Shown here in pieces: positions 25,037 to 33,048 of a stretch of DNA of 64,000 nucleotides; the first letter of the stretch is position 1; each line of letters starts with the position of its first letter. Under the pieces are notes generated by a model that worked only from the letters and a program-made list of their open reading frames with translations, searched no databases and had not been told where the DNA came from. The stretch is from CAYTBN01 sp964542165 (GTDB lineage Bacteria; Myxococcota_A; UBA796; UBA9615; CAYRNR01): NCBI GenBank assembly GCA_964542165.1, contig CAZITQ010000013.1, positions 1 to 64,000 of the forward strand, written 5' to 3'. The position numbers were made by a program, and so were the translations under genes.

Positions 25037-26284
25037 CTTTGCCAGCTCCTCGTCAGGCCCCCCCACCGAGGCGCGTTGCAGAAGCTGCGCGGGGGTGAGT
25101 TCGCGTCGGAGCCACGCACAGACCGCGTCGAGACGGAAGGTGAGGGCGCAGGCTCGGCCTTCGCGGGCGGGGGCGAAGCGGATCGCGAGGGTGGCGTCCG
25201 GGGCTTCGGCCAGGCGGCATACGAGGGTGCCACCTCGGCGACACCAGGTGTCGAGGTGCGGCGAGGCGAGGAGATCGGCCAGGTGGTCCATGCGGAAGGA
25301 GAAGCCTCGGCTGGCCTCGTAGATCCAGCGGTGGATGTCGCCTCCGGCGGGATCCAGCCGGCGATGCGTCGCCCCCGGGATCGTGATCCTGAGGTCGGGG
25401 TCCTCCAGCGGGCCGAGGCCGTAGATCGTGGACTCCGCATCCAGGTTGCGGACGTGGATCGCGGCGCCTTCGGGGCCGGTGATCTCCAGGTCGACACCCC
25501 CCGCCGGCACCGCGACGCCGCGTTCGCACAACAGGATCGCGAGTTCGTCCTGGAGCGCCTCCTCGAGGCCAGCCTCCGGATCGGGGACGCCCGCCTCGTA
25601 CTCCAGCAACATCGCCCGGGCGTCCGCGAGGGTGTAGCCGTCCCGGCCCTGGGCGTCGGCCACCAGCTCCTCGACACTCCGGCCGCCCGGGTCCGCGCCC
25701 GCGGCGACGAGGCGCTCGACCACCTCCGGTCGCCTCTCCTCGACGGCCAGGGAGAGGGCCGTCTCCCCATCTTCGCTCCGGGCGTCCGGACCGGCTCCCG
25801 CCGACAACAGCGCATCCACGGCCTCGAGGGGCCCGATCGCCACGGCGTGCATCAGCGGCGTCCATCCGTCCTCGTCGGCTGCGTCCGGGTCCACCCCCGC
25901 GGCGAGCAGCCGCGGGAGGACCGCCGGCGCCGACCGCGCGGAGACGGTCAGCGAGGTGGCGCCGGTCTCGTCCGCCACGTCAGCCCGCGCGCCCCCGTCG
26001 AGAAGCTGGTTCGCCACGTCCTGGTGACCGGCCTCCAGCGCCAGGAGCAGCGGCGTGAAACCCCGGGTCATCGCCACCCGCCCGACCCACATCCCGACCG
26101 CGTCCCGGTCCGCGCCCGCGTCCAGCAACCGCCGCACGAGCGCGGCGTGTCCGTGACGAGCGGCGAGGCAGAGGGGGGTGTTCCCCAGGGGATCCCGGGC
26201 GTCGACGTCGCCACCGGCCGTGAGCCAGGTGTCCACGGCAGGGAGATCTCCCGTGGACAGCGCCTGTTCGGGGAAGGGTTCCAT
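25013..26284 (-). CDS. Ankyrin-repeat protein with a C-terminal unknown domain
   Basis: 423-residue protein. Residues about 5-230 contain six or seven ankyrin repeats (GNTPLCLAARHGHAALVRRL, DGWTPLMHAVAIGPLEAVDAL, DGETALSLAVEERRPEVVERL), a protein-protein interaction solenoid. The C-terminal half is not recognised. It contains a beta-rich stretch (VDLEITGPEGAAIHV) and ends in a helical region that includes CAWLRRELTPAQLLQRASVG. No signal peptide, so probably cytoplasmic. The ATG at 26284 is chosen over one 60 bases upstream because GGAAGGAC lies suitably placed and the ankyrin region begins right after. It is convergent with the SH3-like gene. Confidence 0.8.
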   Translation of the reverse strand: MEPFPEQALSTGDLPAVDTWLTAGGDVDARDPLGNTPLCLAARHGHAALVRRLLDAGADRDAVGMWVGRVAMTRGFTPLLLALEAGHQDVANQLLDGGARADVADETGATSLTVSARSAPAVLPRLLAAGVDPDAADEDGWTPLMHAVAIGPLEAVDALLSAGAGPDARSEDGETALSLAVEERRPEVVERLVAAGADPGGRSVEELVADAQGRDGYTLADARAMLLEYEAGVPDPEAGLEEALQDELAILLCERGVAVPAGGVDLEITGPEGAAIHVRNLDAESTIYGLGPLEDPDLRITIPGATHRRLDPAGGDIHRWIYEASRGFSFRMDHLADLLASPHLDTWCRRGGTLVCRLAEAPDATLAIRFAPAREGRACALTFRLDAVCAWLRRELTPAQLLQRASVGGPDEELAKLFVADLS

Positions 26285-26367
26285 GAACGAATTGTCCTTC
26301 CCGGCCTGGCGAAAGGGCAACCGACGCGTCGTGGTAGAGTCCACCGCCTAGCCTCGAGGATCCACCC

Positions 26368-26628
26368 ATGTGGGAATTCCTGTTCGTCTACGACCGGGCC
26401 CGGCGCACCTACCCCGTGCGATTCTGGATCCGCTCCGCTGACCAGTCACTCGCGGACGCACCCGCGGCAGCCGACGATCTCGACGGCTGGCTCGGCGAGA
26501 CCTACGCGGACGACCTCCTCGCCGGGCTCCGCGCCCGCTTCCCCGAGCCGTCCCACGTGGTCGAGCGGATGTCCGGAACGTCGTGGGAGGCCGTGGCCGA
26601 GAACTTCCCGGGGCTGTATTTCCACTGA
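26368..26628 (+). CDS. Small hypothetical protein
   Basis: 86-residue protein starting MWEFLFVYDRARRTYPVRFW and ending VAENFPGLYFH. No signal peptide, no membrane helix, no recognised motif. Slightly acidic, with conserved-looking aromatic residues at both ends suggesting a compact single domain. It lies alone between the divergent ankyrin gene (83-base gap) and a convergent membrane protein (16-base gap). Strong codon-position GC bias supports that it is real. Function unknown. Confidence 0.6.
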   Translation: MWEFLFVYDRARRTYPVRFWIRSADQSLADAPAAADDLDGWLGETYADDLLAGLRARFPEPSHVVERMSGTSWEAVAENFPGLYFH

Positions 26629-26644
26629 GCGGGCGCCACCGCCC

Positions 26645-28360
26645 TCAACCCCCGTACCCCTCCAGGATCCAGTCGGCGGATTCCGGGAACTCGTCCAGCA
26701 CGGGCTCCAGATACTCCCGGCGGGGCGGGGGCAGCAATATCCGGTAGGCGTACCCCACCCCGCGGTAGAACTCCGCCGGTTCCACCCCCTGGGCAGCCAG
26801 GGCCGCGTCCAGGTAGCCGGGGCCGCCGGGTTCCGGTACGCCGGGGGCGTTCGGCGGCGGTTCGAGGCCCGGGGCGCCGGGGTAGCCCTGGAGAATCGCG
26901 GCGTGGTCCATGCGGGCGGCGCGGCGGGGCGGAGTCCAGTCCCAGTACTCCATGGTCTGGTAGGGGCGAAGAACCCCGAGGCCGAGGACGAAGTCGGAGC
27001 TCTCCTCGCCCAGCGGTGTCCGGTCCCGCGGGAGGGCCCCTTCCTCCCGGTAGGTCAGCTCGAACAGCCTCGCGGCGTCGTAGCGCCCCCCCGCGCCCAG
27101 GTTCGCCAGGTCGAGTCGTGCCCACTGCACCGGGATCCCCATCAGCAGCACGGCCACCAGCACGCCCCTTCGCAGCCAGTCCCCCCCTTGAGCGCACCAC
27201 AGGGCGATGACGGCGAAGGACACGGGCCACAGATGGGCCAAAAAACGCGGCCGGAGCACCCCCGCCTGGTCGTAGGCGACCGGGAGCACCGAGATCGCCA
27301 GCCAGGCGAAGAGCAGGTAGGCCGACAGGAATCGCAGGGCGGGCGGAGTGGTGGAGCCGACGCGCCGCAAGGCATCCCGGCCCAGCACCGCGATCGCCAC
27401 TCCGAGGCCGGGGAAGAGGCTCCACGAACCGGCCCCCGAGGTCCACACCGCCTCCCATGGGCCGTGGAACGAGGCCAGGGTCAGCGCCTCGCCCACCTCG
27501 TCGTTCCGCCAGACCGCTCCCCGGTAGCCCAGCGCCTCCAGTAGATCGAATTCCGTCAGCCCCAACCAGGCGAGGGCCGCCACGACCAGCCCCAGCGAGA
27601 GCATCCCCCCGATCGCGCCGGCGGCGGCCGGCAGCCCCCGCCCCGACCCCCGCCTCCAGCCCTCGCCCACGCCGATCCACGCCAGGACGAACAGACTGGG
27701 CAACAGCAGCGAGAAGTTCAGCAGCGTGAACAACGCGCAGGCCAGCCCCAGCGCTGCCATCCGCGCGAGGGATCTCGCCGGCCCGACGCCCCGGTTCCCC
27801 CGCGTCCCGTCCCGCGGGACCAGCCACCTGCCCACGATCAGCAGCAGGACCGCGTGCCACAGCATCGCCTGCTCATGGGTGCCCCAGTGCAGCAGGTTGA
27901 GCTTGACGAACACCGCCGGTCCCAGCAGCGCGAGGGCTCCGAACCGCCAGGCCGCCCCCGGCGACCGCCACACCCGGCCCAGAAGCACGATCCACAGGAT
28001 CATCGTCAGGCCGGAGTAGAGCAGCGCCATTCCCTTGAGCGTGGCCGTACTCCAGCTCAGCCCGCCGTGTTCCAGCAACGCGTGCAGCGCGATTCCCGGC
28101 GGGACGGTCGTGCCGTGCAGCGCGAGGTCCGCCACCTGCAGACAGCACCGCAGGAAGCTCTCCCTCGTGTGGGGATCGGCCAGCACCGACAGGGTCGACT
28201 GCCCCTCGAACGGCGCCATGGCCAGCAGGTAGAAGTACTCGGCGCCGTCCACGTGGAACAGCAGGTGCCCGGAGCACCGCTGGATCAGCCAGCGATCGAC
28301 CACGAAGGCCAGCAGCAACCCGCCCGCCGCCAGCCAGCCCGTCCCCCCCCGCGGTTTCAC
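26645..28360 (-). CDS. Polytopic membrane protein, probable GT-C-type glycosyltransferase
   Basis: 571 residues with about ten hydrophobic helices across residues 8-430, then a soluble C-terminal region (about 430-571). The first periplasmic loop has an acidic motif (FHVDGAEYFYLL), where GT-C enzymes place their catalytic Asp/Glu, but the overall sequence is not close to a named family. GTG start at 28360 overlapping the stop of the GT2 gene by four bases (GTGA), so the two are translationally coupled. The likely scheme is that the GT2 protein makes a polyprenyl-phosphate sugar and this protein transfers it outside the membrane; this is inferred from context. Confidence 0.7.
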   Translation of the reverse strand: MKPRGGTGWLAAGGLLLAFVVDRWLIQRCSGHLLFHVDGAEYFYLLAMAPFEGQSTLSVLADPHTRESFLRCCLQVADLALHGTTVPPGIALHALLEHGGLSWSTATLKGMALLYSGLTMILWIVLLGRVWRSPGAAWRFGALALLGPAVFVKLNLLHWGTHEQAMLWHAVLLLIVGRWLVPRDGTRGNRGVGPARSLARMAALGLACALFTLLNFSLLLPSLFVLAWIGVGEGWRRGSGRGLPAAAGAIGGMLSLGLVVAALAWLGLTEFDLLEALGYRGAVWRNDEVGEALTLASFHGPWEAVWTSGAGSWSLFPGLGVAIAVLGRDALRRVGSTTPPALRFLSAYLLFAWLAISVLPVAYDQAGVLRPRFLAHLWPVSFAVIALWCAQGGDWLRRGVLVAVLLMGIPVQWARLDLANLGAGGRYDAARLFELTYREEGALPRDRTPLGEESSDFVLGLGVLRPYQTMEYWDWTPPRRAARMDHAAILQGYPGAPGLEPPPNAPGVPEPGGPGYLDAALAAQGVEPAEFYRGVGYAYRILLPPPRREYLEPVLDEFPESADWILEGYGG

Positions 28361-29121
28361 TTCGATCGTCGCCCGGTGATCCAGGTCAGCAGGATGCTCA
28401 GCAGCAGCTTGTACACGTAGTACAGGGGCCGCAGCCCCCGGTGCATGCTCTTGCCCGGCGGGCCCTGTCGCATCTCCACCCCGACCTCGCCGAAGCGCAG
28501 GCCGTGGTAGTCGGCGCGGATCAGGATGTCCGCGTCCGGGTAGTCGAAGGGGTAGAAGTCCTGCTGGTAGAAGCGCAGGGTGCGGTCGTTCATGGCCTGG
28601 AAGCCGCTGGTGGGATCGCTAACCCGGCGCCCGACCAGCGCCGAGGTGATCACCGAGAAGCACCAGCTCCCCAGCCGGCGCATCAGCGGCATCCGATAGC
28701 GACCCCGCCCCCGGAAGCGACTCCCCACGACCAGGTCCAGGTCCCCCTCGTCGAGGCGCTCCAGCAGGCGGTCGATCTCGGCGGGCGGGTGCTGGCCGTC
28801 CCCATCGATCTGCACCAGGCGTTCCACCCCCCGCCGCAGGGCGTACTTGTAGCCGGTCTGCAGCGCGGCGCCGTAGCCCATGTGGAAGGGGTGGGCCAGC
28901 AGATGGGCCCCGGCCTCCCGCGCCTCGTCCGCGGTCTCGTCGGTGGACCCATCGTCCACCACGACCACCTCGGAGTCGGGGTAGCGGTCGAGGATTTCGC
29001 GGACCACCTCCCCCACCCGCCCCGGTTCGTTCAGGGCCGGGATCAGGAACAGCCGCTGCGGCGCCGGCTCCGGGAGCGGGATGACCTGCGAGAGGTGTTC
29101 CGGGGCGCGGACCGGATCCAA
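28357..29121 (-). CDS. Family 2 glycosyltransferase (polyprenyl-phosphate sugar synthase type)
   Basis: 254-residue GT-A fold glycosyltransferase. N-terminal VVVDDGSTDETAD, the catalytic metal-binding region QIDGDGQHPP and the acceptor-site SDPTSGFQAMN are classic for dolichyl/undecaprenyl-phosphate mannose or glucose synthases. The C-terminus has a short hydrophobic segment (LLLSILLTWITG) followed by RRSK, possibly membrane-associating. The preferred start is TTG at 29121, with GGAGGA 7 bases upstream. A GTG 27 bases earlier is possible. It is directly followed by the GT-C-like membrane protein with four-base overlap. Confidence 0.88.
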   Translation of the reverse strand: MDPVRAPEHLSQVIPLPEPAPQRLFLIPALNEPGRVGEVVREILDRYPDSEVVVVDDGSTDETADEAREAGAHLLAHPFHMGYGAALQTGYKYALRRGVERLVQIDGDGQHPPAEIDRLLERLDEGDLDLVVGSRFRGRGRYRMPLMRRLGSWCFSVITSALVGRRVSDPTSGFQAMNDRTLRFYQQDFYPFDYPDADILIRADYHGLRFGEVGVEMRQGPPGKSMHRGLRPLYYVYKLLLSILLTWITGRRSK

Positions 29122-29216
29122 GGTTCGTCCTCCAACAGCGACCGCCACAGTATGCCCGCGACGTCGCGAGACCGCGACCGGTTTACTGGGTCCGCGGTTT
29201 CCTATAAACGGGAGGC

Positions 29217-29996
29217 ATGGCTGACGAGCCCAAAACGGATCCGCCCGGCGGATCGATGGTCGGCTCCCGCCACCGGCGGGAGAAGCTGGACGGCGCGGAC
29301 CTCCGTGACGCCGATCTCTCGCGCAGCGAGTTCACCCGGTCCTCGTTGACGGGCGCCGACCTGTCCGGCGCCCGCCTGGCGGGTGCACAGCTGGTCCACG
29401 TCGACCTGCGCAAGGCGAACCTGGCCGGCGCCCGGCTCCAGCGCGCGACGCTGAGCAACGTGGACCTGGACGGGGCCGACCTCACCGGCGCTGACCTGCG
29501 CGGCGCCGTCCTCCAGGGGGTGAAGCTCAACGGCGCCTCGGCCCGGGACCTGCAACTCACCGGCGCGACCCTGGAGTCGGTCGAGGCCATCGAGGCGGAT
29601 CTGGAGGGCGCGGTCTTCGACGGGGCCGAGCTCCAGGCCCTGACCCTGGAGAAGACCTCCCTCGGCCGGACCAGCTTCCAGGGGACCCGCGGAGCCCAGT
29701 GCGCCTTCTCATCACTGGAGCTGCGGGACAGCGACCTGGGGGGCGCGACCTTCGAGAACGTGGTCTTCAAGGCCGTGTCGATGCGGGGATGTTCGCTGCG
29801 GGGCACCCTGTTCCGGCGCACGACCTTCAAGGAGTTCTCCCTGGACGACTGCGAGCTGACCGGCTGCGTGCTCCAGCAGTGCATCGGCCCCGGTCCGGAG
29901 CTGGAGAAGGTGATGGCCGACGCCGGCGCCCGGCTCGCCCCGCCCCTGGCGGTCAAGCTGTGGCGTTCCCTTCGCGGCCGCTCCTCGGACTCCTGA
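29217..29996 (+). CDS. Pentapeptide-repeat protein
   Basis: 259 residues, of which about 22-245 are A(D/N)LxX pentapeptide repeats (LDGADLRDADLSRSEF, LDGADLTGADLRGAVL), forming a right-handed quadrilateral beta helix. No signal peptide. Some relatives mimic DNA and bind gyrase, others are of unknown role; nothing here points to a target. A Cys-rich last turn (CELTGCVLQQC) is unusual. The ATG at 29217 follows GGGAGGC. A TATAAA at 29203-29208 resembles a -10 element, but no good -35 was found. Single gene, divergent from the GT2 gene. Confidence 0.9.
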   Translation: MADEPKTDPPGGSMVGSRHRREKLDGADLRDADLSRSEFTRSSLTGADLSGARLAGAQLVHVDLRKANLAGARLQRATLSNVDLDGADLTGADLRGAVLQGVKLNGASARDLQLTGATLESVEAIEADLEGAVFDGAELQALTLEKTSLGRTSFQGTRGAQCAFSSLELRDSDLGGATFENVVFKAVSMRGCSLRGTLFRRTTFKEFSLDDCELTGCVLQQCIGPGPELEKVMADAGARLAPPLAVKLWRSLRGRSSDS

Positions 29997-30082
29997 GCCC
30001 ACGAGCTTCCACCGACCCTTGTGCCCCTCGCGCCGTTGCCCGTAGGCTTGCCGGCGGGGTGCGTGTCCGGAGGAGGTGGGGT

Positions 30083-30988
30083 GTGATCCACGTGATGAGG
30101 TTTCTGATCGCCCTGGCGGGTCTCGCGCTCGTGGGTGCCGGATGTACCGACTACGACCTGGGTCCCGACGACGACTCCTACCCCGGCGACGACGACGACG
30201 ACGACACGGGCGACGACGACGACGACGACGATGACGATGACACGGGCTACGACCCCAACGACGACGACGACGACGACGACACGGGTGTGGGCGAACCCGT
30301 CGGTCGTGTGCTGACCATCCTGCTGACCCTGAACGACATGTGGATGGACCAGGGCGTGGCCAACCAGCTGCTGGTGAACTCCGTGGCCTGGGTCACGCCG
30401 TACGGCATGTCCGATCCCCGGGTCCTGGTCATCCGCGACGACGAGCACTCCGGCGAACACCCCGAGGACAGCGAGAACTCCCTGAACTGGCTGCTGGACG
30501 CCGGCTACGACGCCACCCTGATCGACGAGCCCGAGGACGGCATCGTGCCCGCCGACCTGACCGGCTACGGTGTCGCGATGCTATCCAATCCGGGCCATTC
30601 TCCCGACGACGAATCCACCCTGGAGGCCCTGTACGACTTCTCCACCCAGGGCTACGGGATCATCTTCCAGGGTGACGACATGACCCACTTCGACGGCGGT
30701 GGGTTCGACATGGAGTCGCTCACCCGTCTGCACCACATCGACAACGGCACCGAATACCACGGGTACGACATCGACAACGACGACGGCGATCTCTACGAGG
30801 TCGAGCTGGGCAATTTCTCCCACCCGGTGCTGGACGGGATCGAGGGCACGATCTTCCTGTACGGGGACGACATCGACACCAGTGAGCCTTCCCACCAGGA
30901 CGAAGTCGTGCTGGCCTTCGCGGGTGTCCAGGGCGCCAGCGTGCCCACCAAGCCGGCCATCGCGGGGTACTCGGTCGGCGGGCCCTGA
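30083..30988 (+). CDS. Lipoprotein with acidic linker and GATase/ThuA-like domain
   Basis: 301-residue lipoprotein, lipobox LVGAGC. After the lipidated Cys comes about 45 residues of Asp-rich linker (SYPGDDDDDDTGDDD and similar), then a compact alpha/beta domain. Its features are VLVIRDDEHSGEH, DAGYDATLIDEP, YGVAMLSNPGH, YGIIFQGDDM, the same order as the GATase-like domains in the genes at 31, 3301 and 55110. A class I GATase nucleophile elbow (GxCxG) is not seen, so catalysis by that route is doubtful. GTG at 30083 fits the AGGAGGT at 30071-30077; ATG 30095 would leave the Shine-Dalgarno too far away. Confidence 0.82.
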   Translation: MIHVMRFLIALAGLALVGAGCTDYDLGPDDDSYPGDDDDDDTGDDDDDDDDDDTGYDPNDDDDDDDTGVGEPVGRVLTILLTLNDMWMDQGVANQLLVNSVAWVTPYGMSDPRVLVIRDDEHSGEHPEDSENSLNWLLDAGYDATLIDEPEDGIVPADLTGYGVAMLSNPGHSPDDESTLEALYDFSTQGYGIIFQGDDMTHFDGGGFDMESLTRLHHIDNGTEYHGYDIDNDDGDLYEVELGNFSHPVLDGIEGTIFLYGDDIDTSEPSHQDEVVLAFAGVQGASVPTKPAIAGYSVGGP

Positions 30989-30998
30989 TCCCCCTCCC

Positions 30999-31706
30999 TC
31001 AGAGGCCTCGGATGGACACGTTCCCGGCGCTGACGGCGGCCTGGATCGTGCGCTCGGCACCGGCCACATGGTCCACGCCCTCGATGGACACGGAGCCCAT
31101 CGCGCTGGTGGCGTCGATGTCGTAGGCGCCGCCGGGCACCCAGAGCTCCGCGTCGCCGGCAGCGACGTCCACGCTTGCCGAGGACAGCGCCGCCGCGGCG
31201 TCGAACGCCAGCTCGACCTGGCCGCTGCCCACCTCCACGCGGGCGTGCTCCACGGTCAGCCCTGCGCAGCCCACGCTACCGGTACCCAGGTCGATCTCCA
31301 CGTTCCCGGCGCGGTCCTCGACCACCACGTCGCCCGCTCCCAGACCGATGGAGGCGTGGGCCGCGACGGGCATCCGGATCACGAAGGTGCCCTCGCAGGT
31401 GAACGCCAGCGCGGGGCAGTCCAGGTCGATCAGCAGCGCTCCGTCCACGACGCGGACGCCGTACTCGGGCGTGTCCCCCTCGTAGACGATCTCCACCTCG
31501 ACCTCGGTGACGTCGCCGTCGGCTGGCAGCACCTCGATCCGCCCGCTGTCCACGTCGGTCTGGATAGCGGTGACGACCTCGCTGAACGAGTAGTCGTCCA
31601 GCAGGACGGTCTCCCCGTCGCCGGTGGCGTCCACGACCAGCATGCAGCCGGGCAGGAGCAGGGCAGTGAGGAGGACGAGACTGATCGAACCGAGATTGCG
31701 CGTCAT
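30999..31706 (-). CDS. DUF4097-like beta-helix lipoprotein
   Basis: 235-residue lipoprotein, lipobox LLLPGC. The mature part shows repeated short strands with Gly/Asp turns (ASIGLGAGDVVVEDRAGN, VEIDLGTGSVGC, VDVAAGDAELWVPGG, MGSVSIEG), as in DUF4097/DUF2807 putative adhesin beta helices. In other bacteria such proteins often sit in membrane-stress or anti-sigma loci. The ATG at 31706 has AAGGGAG upstream. Four phased GGTAA repeats lie 111-147 bases upstream (31817-31853) and are the likely regulatory input. Ten bases from the convergent GATase-like lipoprotein gene. Biochemical role unknown. Confidence 0.82.
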   Translation of the reverse strand: MTRNLGSISLVLLTALLLPGCMLVVDATGDGETVLLDDYSFSEVVTAIQTDVDSGRIEVLPADGDVTEVEVEIVYEGDTPEYGVRVVDGALLIDLDCPALAFTCEGTFVIRMPVAAHASIGLGAGDVVVEDRAGNVEIDLGTGSVGCAGLTVEHARVEVGSGQVELAFDAAAALSSASVDVAAGDAELWVPGGAYDIDATSAMGSVSIEGVDHVAGAERTIQAAVSAGNVSIRGL

Positions 31707-31816
31707 GATCGACTCCCTTCGAGTGTTGCGGCCACCCCGGTGCCTCCGCCCTCCGGCGACACCTGCTCCCTCCGACCCGCACGGAGGTTCTACCCCGGGG
31801 GAGACGGATCCCATGA

Positions 31817-31853
31817 TTACCCAAGCATTACCAGGTGTTACCGCGCGGTTACC
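31817..31853 (-). promoter_or_regulatory. Four helically phased GGTAA direct repeats
   Basis: On the minus strand GGTAA occurs four times, with plus-strand TTACC starts at 31817, 31828, 31838 and 31849. Spacing is 11, 10 and 11 bases, so all copies face the same side of the helix. They lie 111-147 bases upstream of the DUF4097-like lipoprotein start and downstream of the choice-of-anchor L gene. The layout is like tandem sites of OmpR-type response regulators, whose half-sites repeat every 10-11 bases (CpxR, for example, uses GTAAA repeats). The bound factor is unknown. Confidence 0.55.
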
Positions 31854-31896
31854 CCCGGGTTGCACCCCGGCGGGCTCGTGGGCGGACGGAGGGGTC

Positions 31897-33024
31897 TCAG
31901 GCGCGCCGGCGGGCGAACCCCAGCAGGATCAGCGAGAGGACCGCAGCGACCGCACGTCCCCGGTTGCCATCGACCCGGCAACCGCAGTCATCGGTGTCCA
32001 GCAGGACGACCCGGTCTTCGTCATCGTCGTCCGCCGCGTCGTCGTCGTCGCCCGGTTCGGTGTCGTCGTCCCCGACGTCGTCATCGTCGTCGTCGGGGGG
32101 CTGGCCCGAGTCGTCGTCGTCGCCCGTCGTGTCGTCGTCCCCCCCGCAGTCGGCGTCGTCCCCGTCCACGTCCCCGTCGCAGTCGTCGTCGATCCCGTTG
32201 TCGCAGACCTCGAGGGCGTCCGGATTCACCGCCGGATCCCCGTCGTCGCAGTCGTCGAGCACGTACCAGCCGTCCTCGTCTCCGTCGGACGGTCGAACGG
32301 GCACCGGAGTCCCCACCTCCTCCTCCCGCCAGTGGAAGTGGTCCAGAAGCACCGCCGAATCGTAGATCCCGTCCCCCACCTCGGCGACGGTCCACTCCAG
32401 CGACAAGCTCGCGAGGGGTTCGCAGGGGGCATGGACCGTCAACCAGCCCGTACCTCCACCCCGGTAGTCGCAGTCGAAGCCGCTCCCGGACAGGGAGAGG
32501 ACGTCGGTGTGGGTGAACACGGCGGTGCTCACGCCGATCTCGTCCCAGTTCTCGTCGTAGGCCACCGGCCCGGTGTAGACGTCCGCCTCCTGCCAGGTGC
32601 CGAAGTGGTCGGTGAACTGGCTACCCACGTAGTCCGGGTACTCCCGGGACAGGAAGAAGAAGTCGAAGGCGTAGGAGTGGGCACCCGGCGGGACCTGGAG
32701 CTCCACCGCGACGGTGACCCGGTCCCCCTCCTCGCCGCTGGGCTCCATGTCCTGGTCCTGGCAGCTGTGGATATCGCCGTACTCGCCGGTGTAGAGCACC
32801 GCCATCGGCGGTTCCGTGCCCTGGAGGACCCCGAGGGTGTCCCCGACACCCGTCATCTCCTCGGTGCCCTCGGACAGGCCCGCCGACAGGATCTCGTCGG
32901 CCTGGATCCCCAGCGCCTCGACGATCTCGTCGGCCGTCGCCGCCCGCCCCGGGTTCGCCGGCCCGAGGAGCCCGAAACCGACGGCCAGGGAGGCCATCCA
33001 GTACGCATGAACTCGGTAGGGCAC
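31897..33024 (-). CDS. Choice-of-anchor L domain protein with MopE repeat and MYXO-CTERM-type tail
   Basis: 375-residue surface protein. Signal peptide to about residue 28 (ending NPGRAA). Residues 35-235 match the choice-of-anchor L pattern (GVGDTLGVLQG, YAFDFFFLSREYPDYVGSQF). One MopE-type repeat follows (DDCDDGDPAVNPDALEVC). Then comes a long acidic linker (GDDDTTGDDDDSGQ and similar) and the C-terminal sorting module: DDCGCRVDG, a hydrophobic helix and FARRRA. GTG start at 33024 with GAAGGGGG upstream. It probably forms an operon with the IgGFc-like gene upstream, 24 bases away in the same direction. Function unknown; the family is extracellular. Confidence 0.83.
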   Translation of the reverse strand: MPYRVHAYWMASLAVGFGLLGPANPGRAATADEIVEALGIQADEILSAGLSEGTEEMTGVGDTLGVLQGTEPPMAVLYTGEYGDIHSCQDQDMEPSGEEGDRVTVAVELQVPPGAHSYAFDFFFLSREYPDYVGSQFTDHFGTWQEADVYTGPVAYDENWDEIGVSTAVFTHTDVLSLSGSGFDCDYRGGGTGWLTVHAPCEPLASLSLEWTVAEVGDGIYDSAVLLDHFHWREEEVGTPVPVRPSDGDEDGWYVLDDCDDGDPAVNPDALEVCDNGIDDDCDGDVDGDDADCGGDDDTTGDDDDSGQPPDDDDDDVGDDDTEPGDDDDAADDDDEDRVVLLDTDDCGCRVDGNRGRAVAAVLSLILLGFARRRA

Positions 33025-33048
33025 GGTGCCCCCTTCCCCCCCGCGGGA

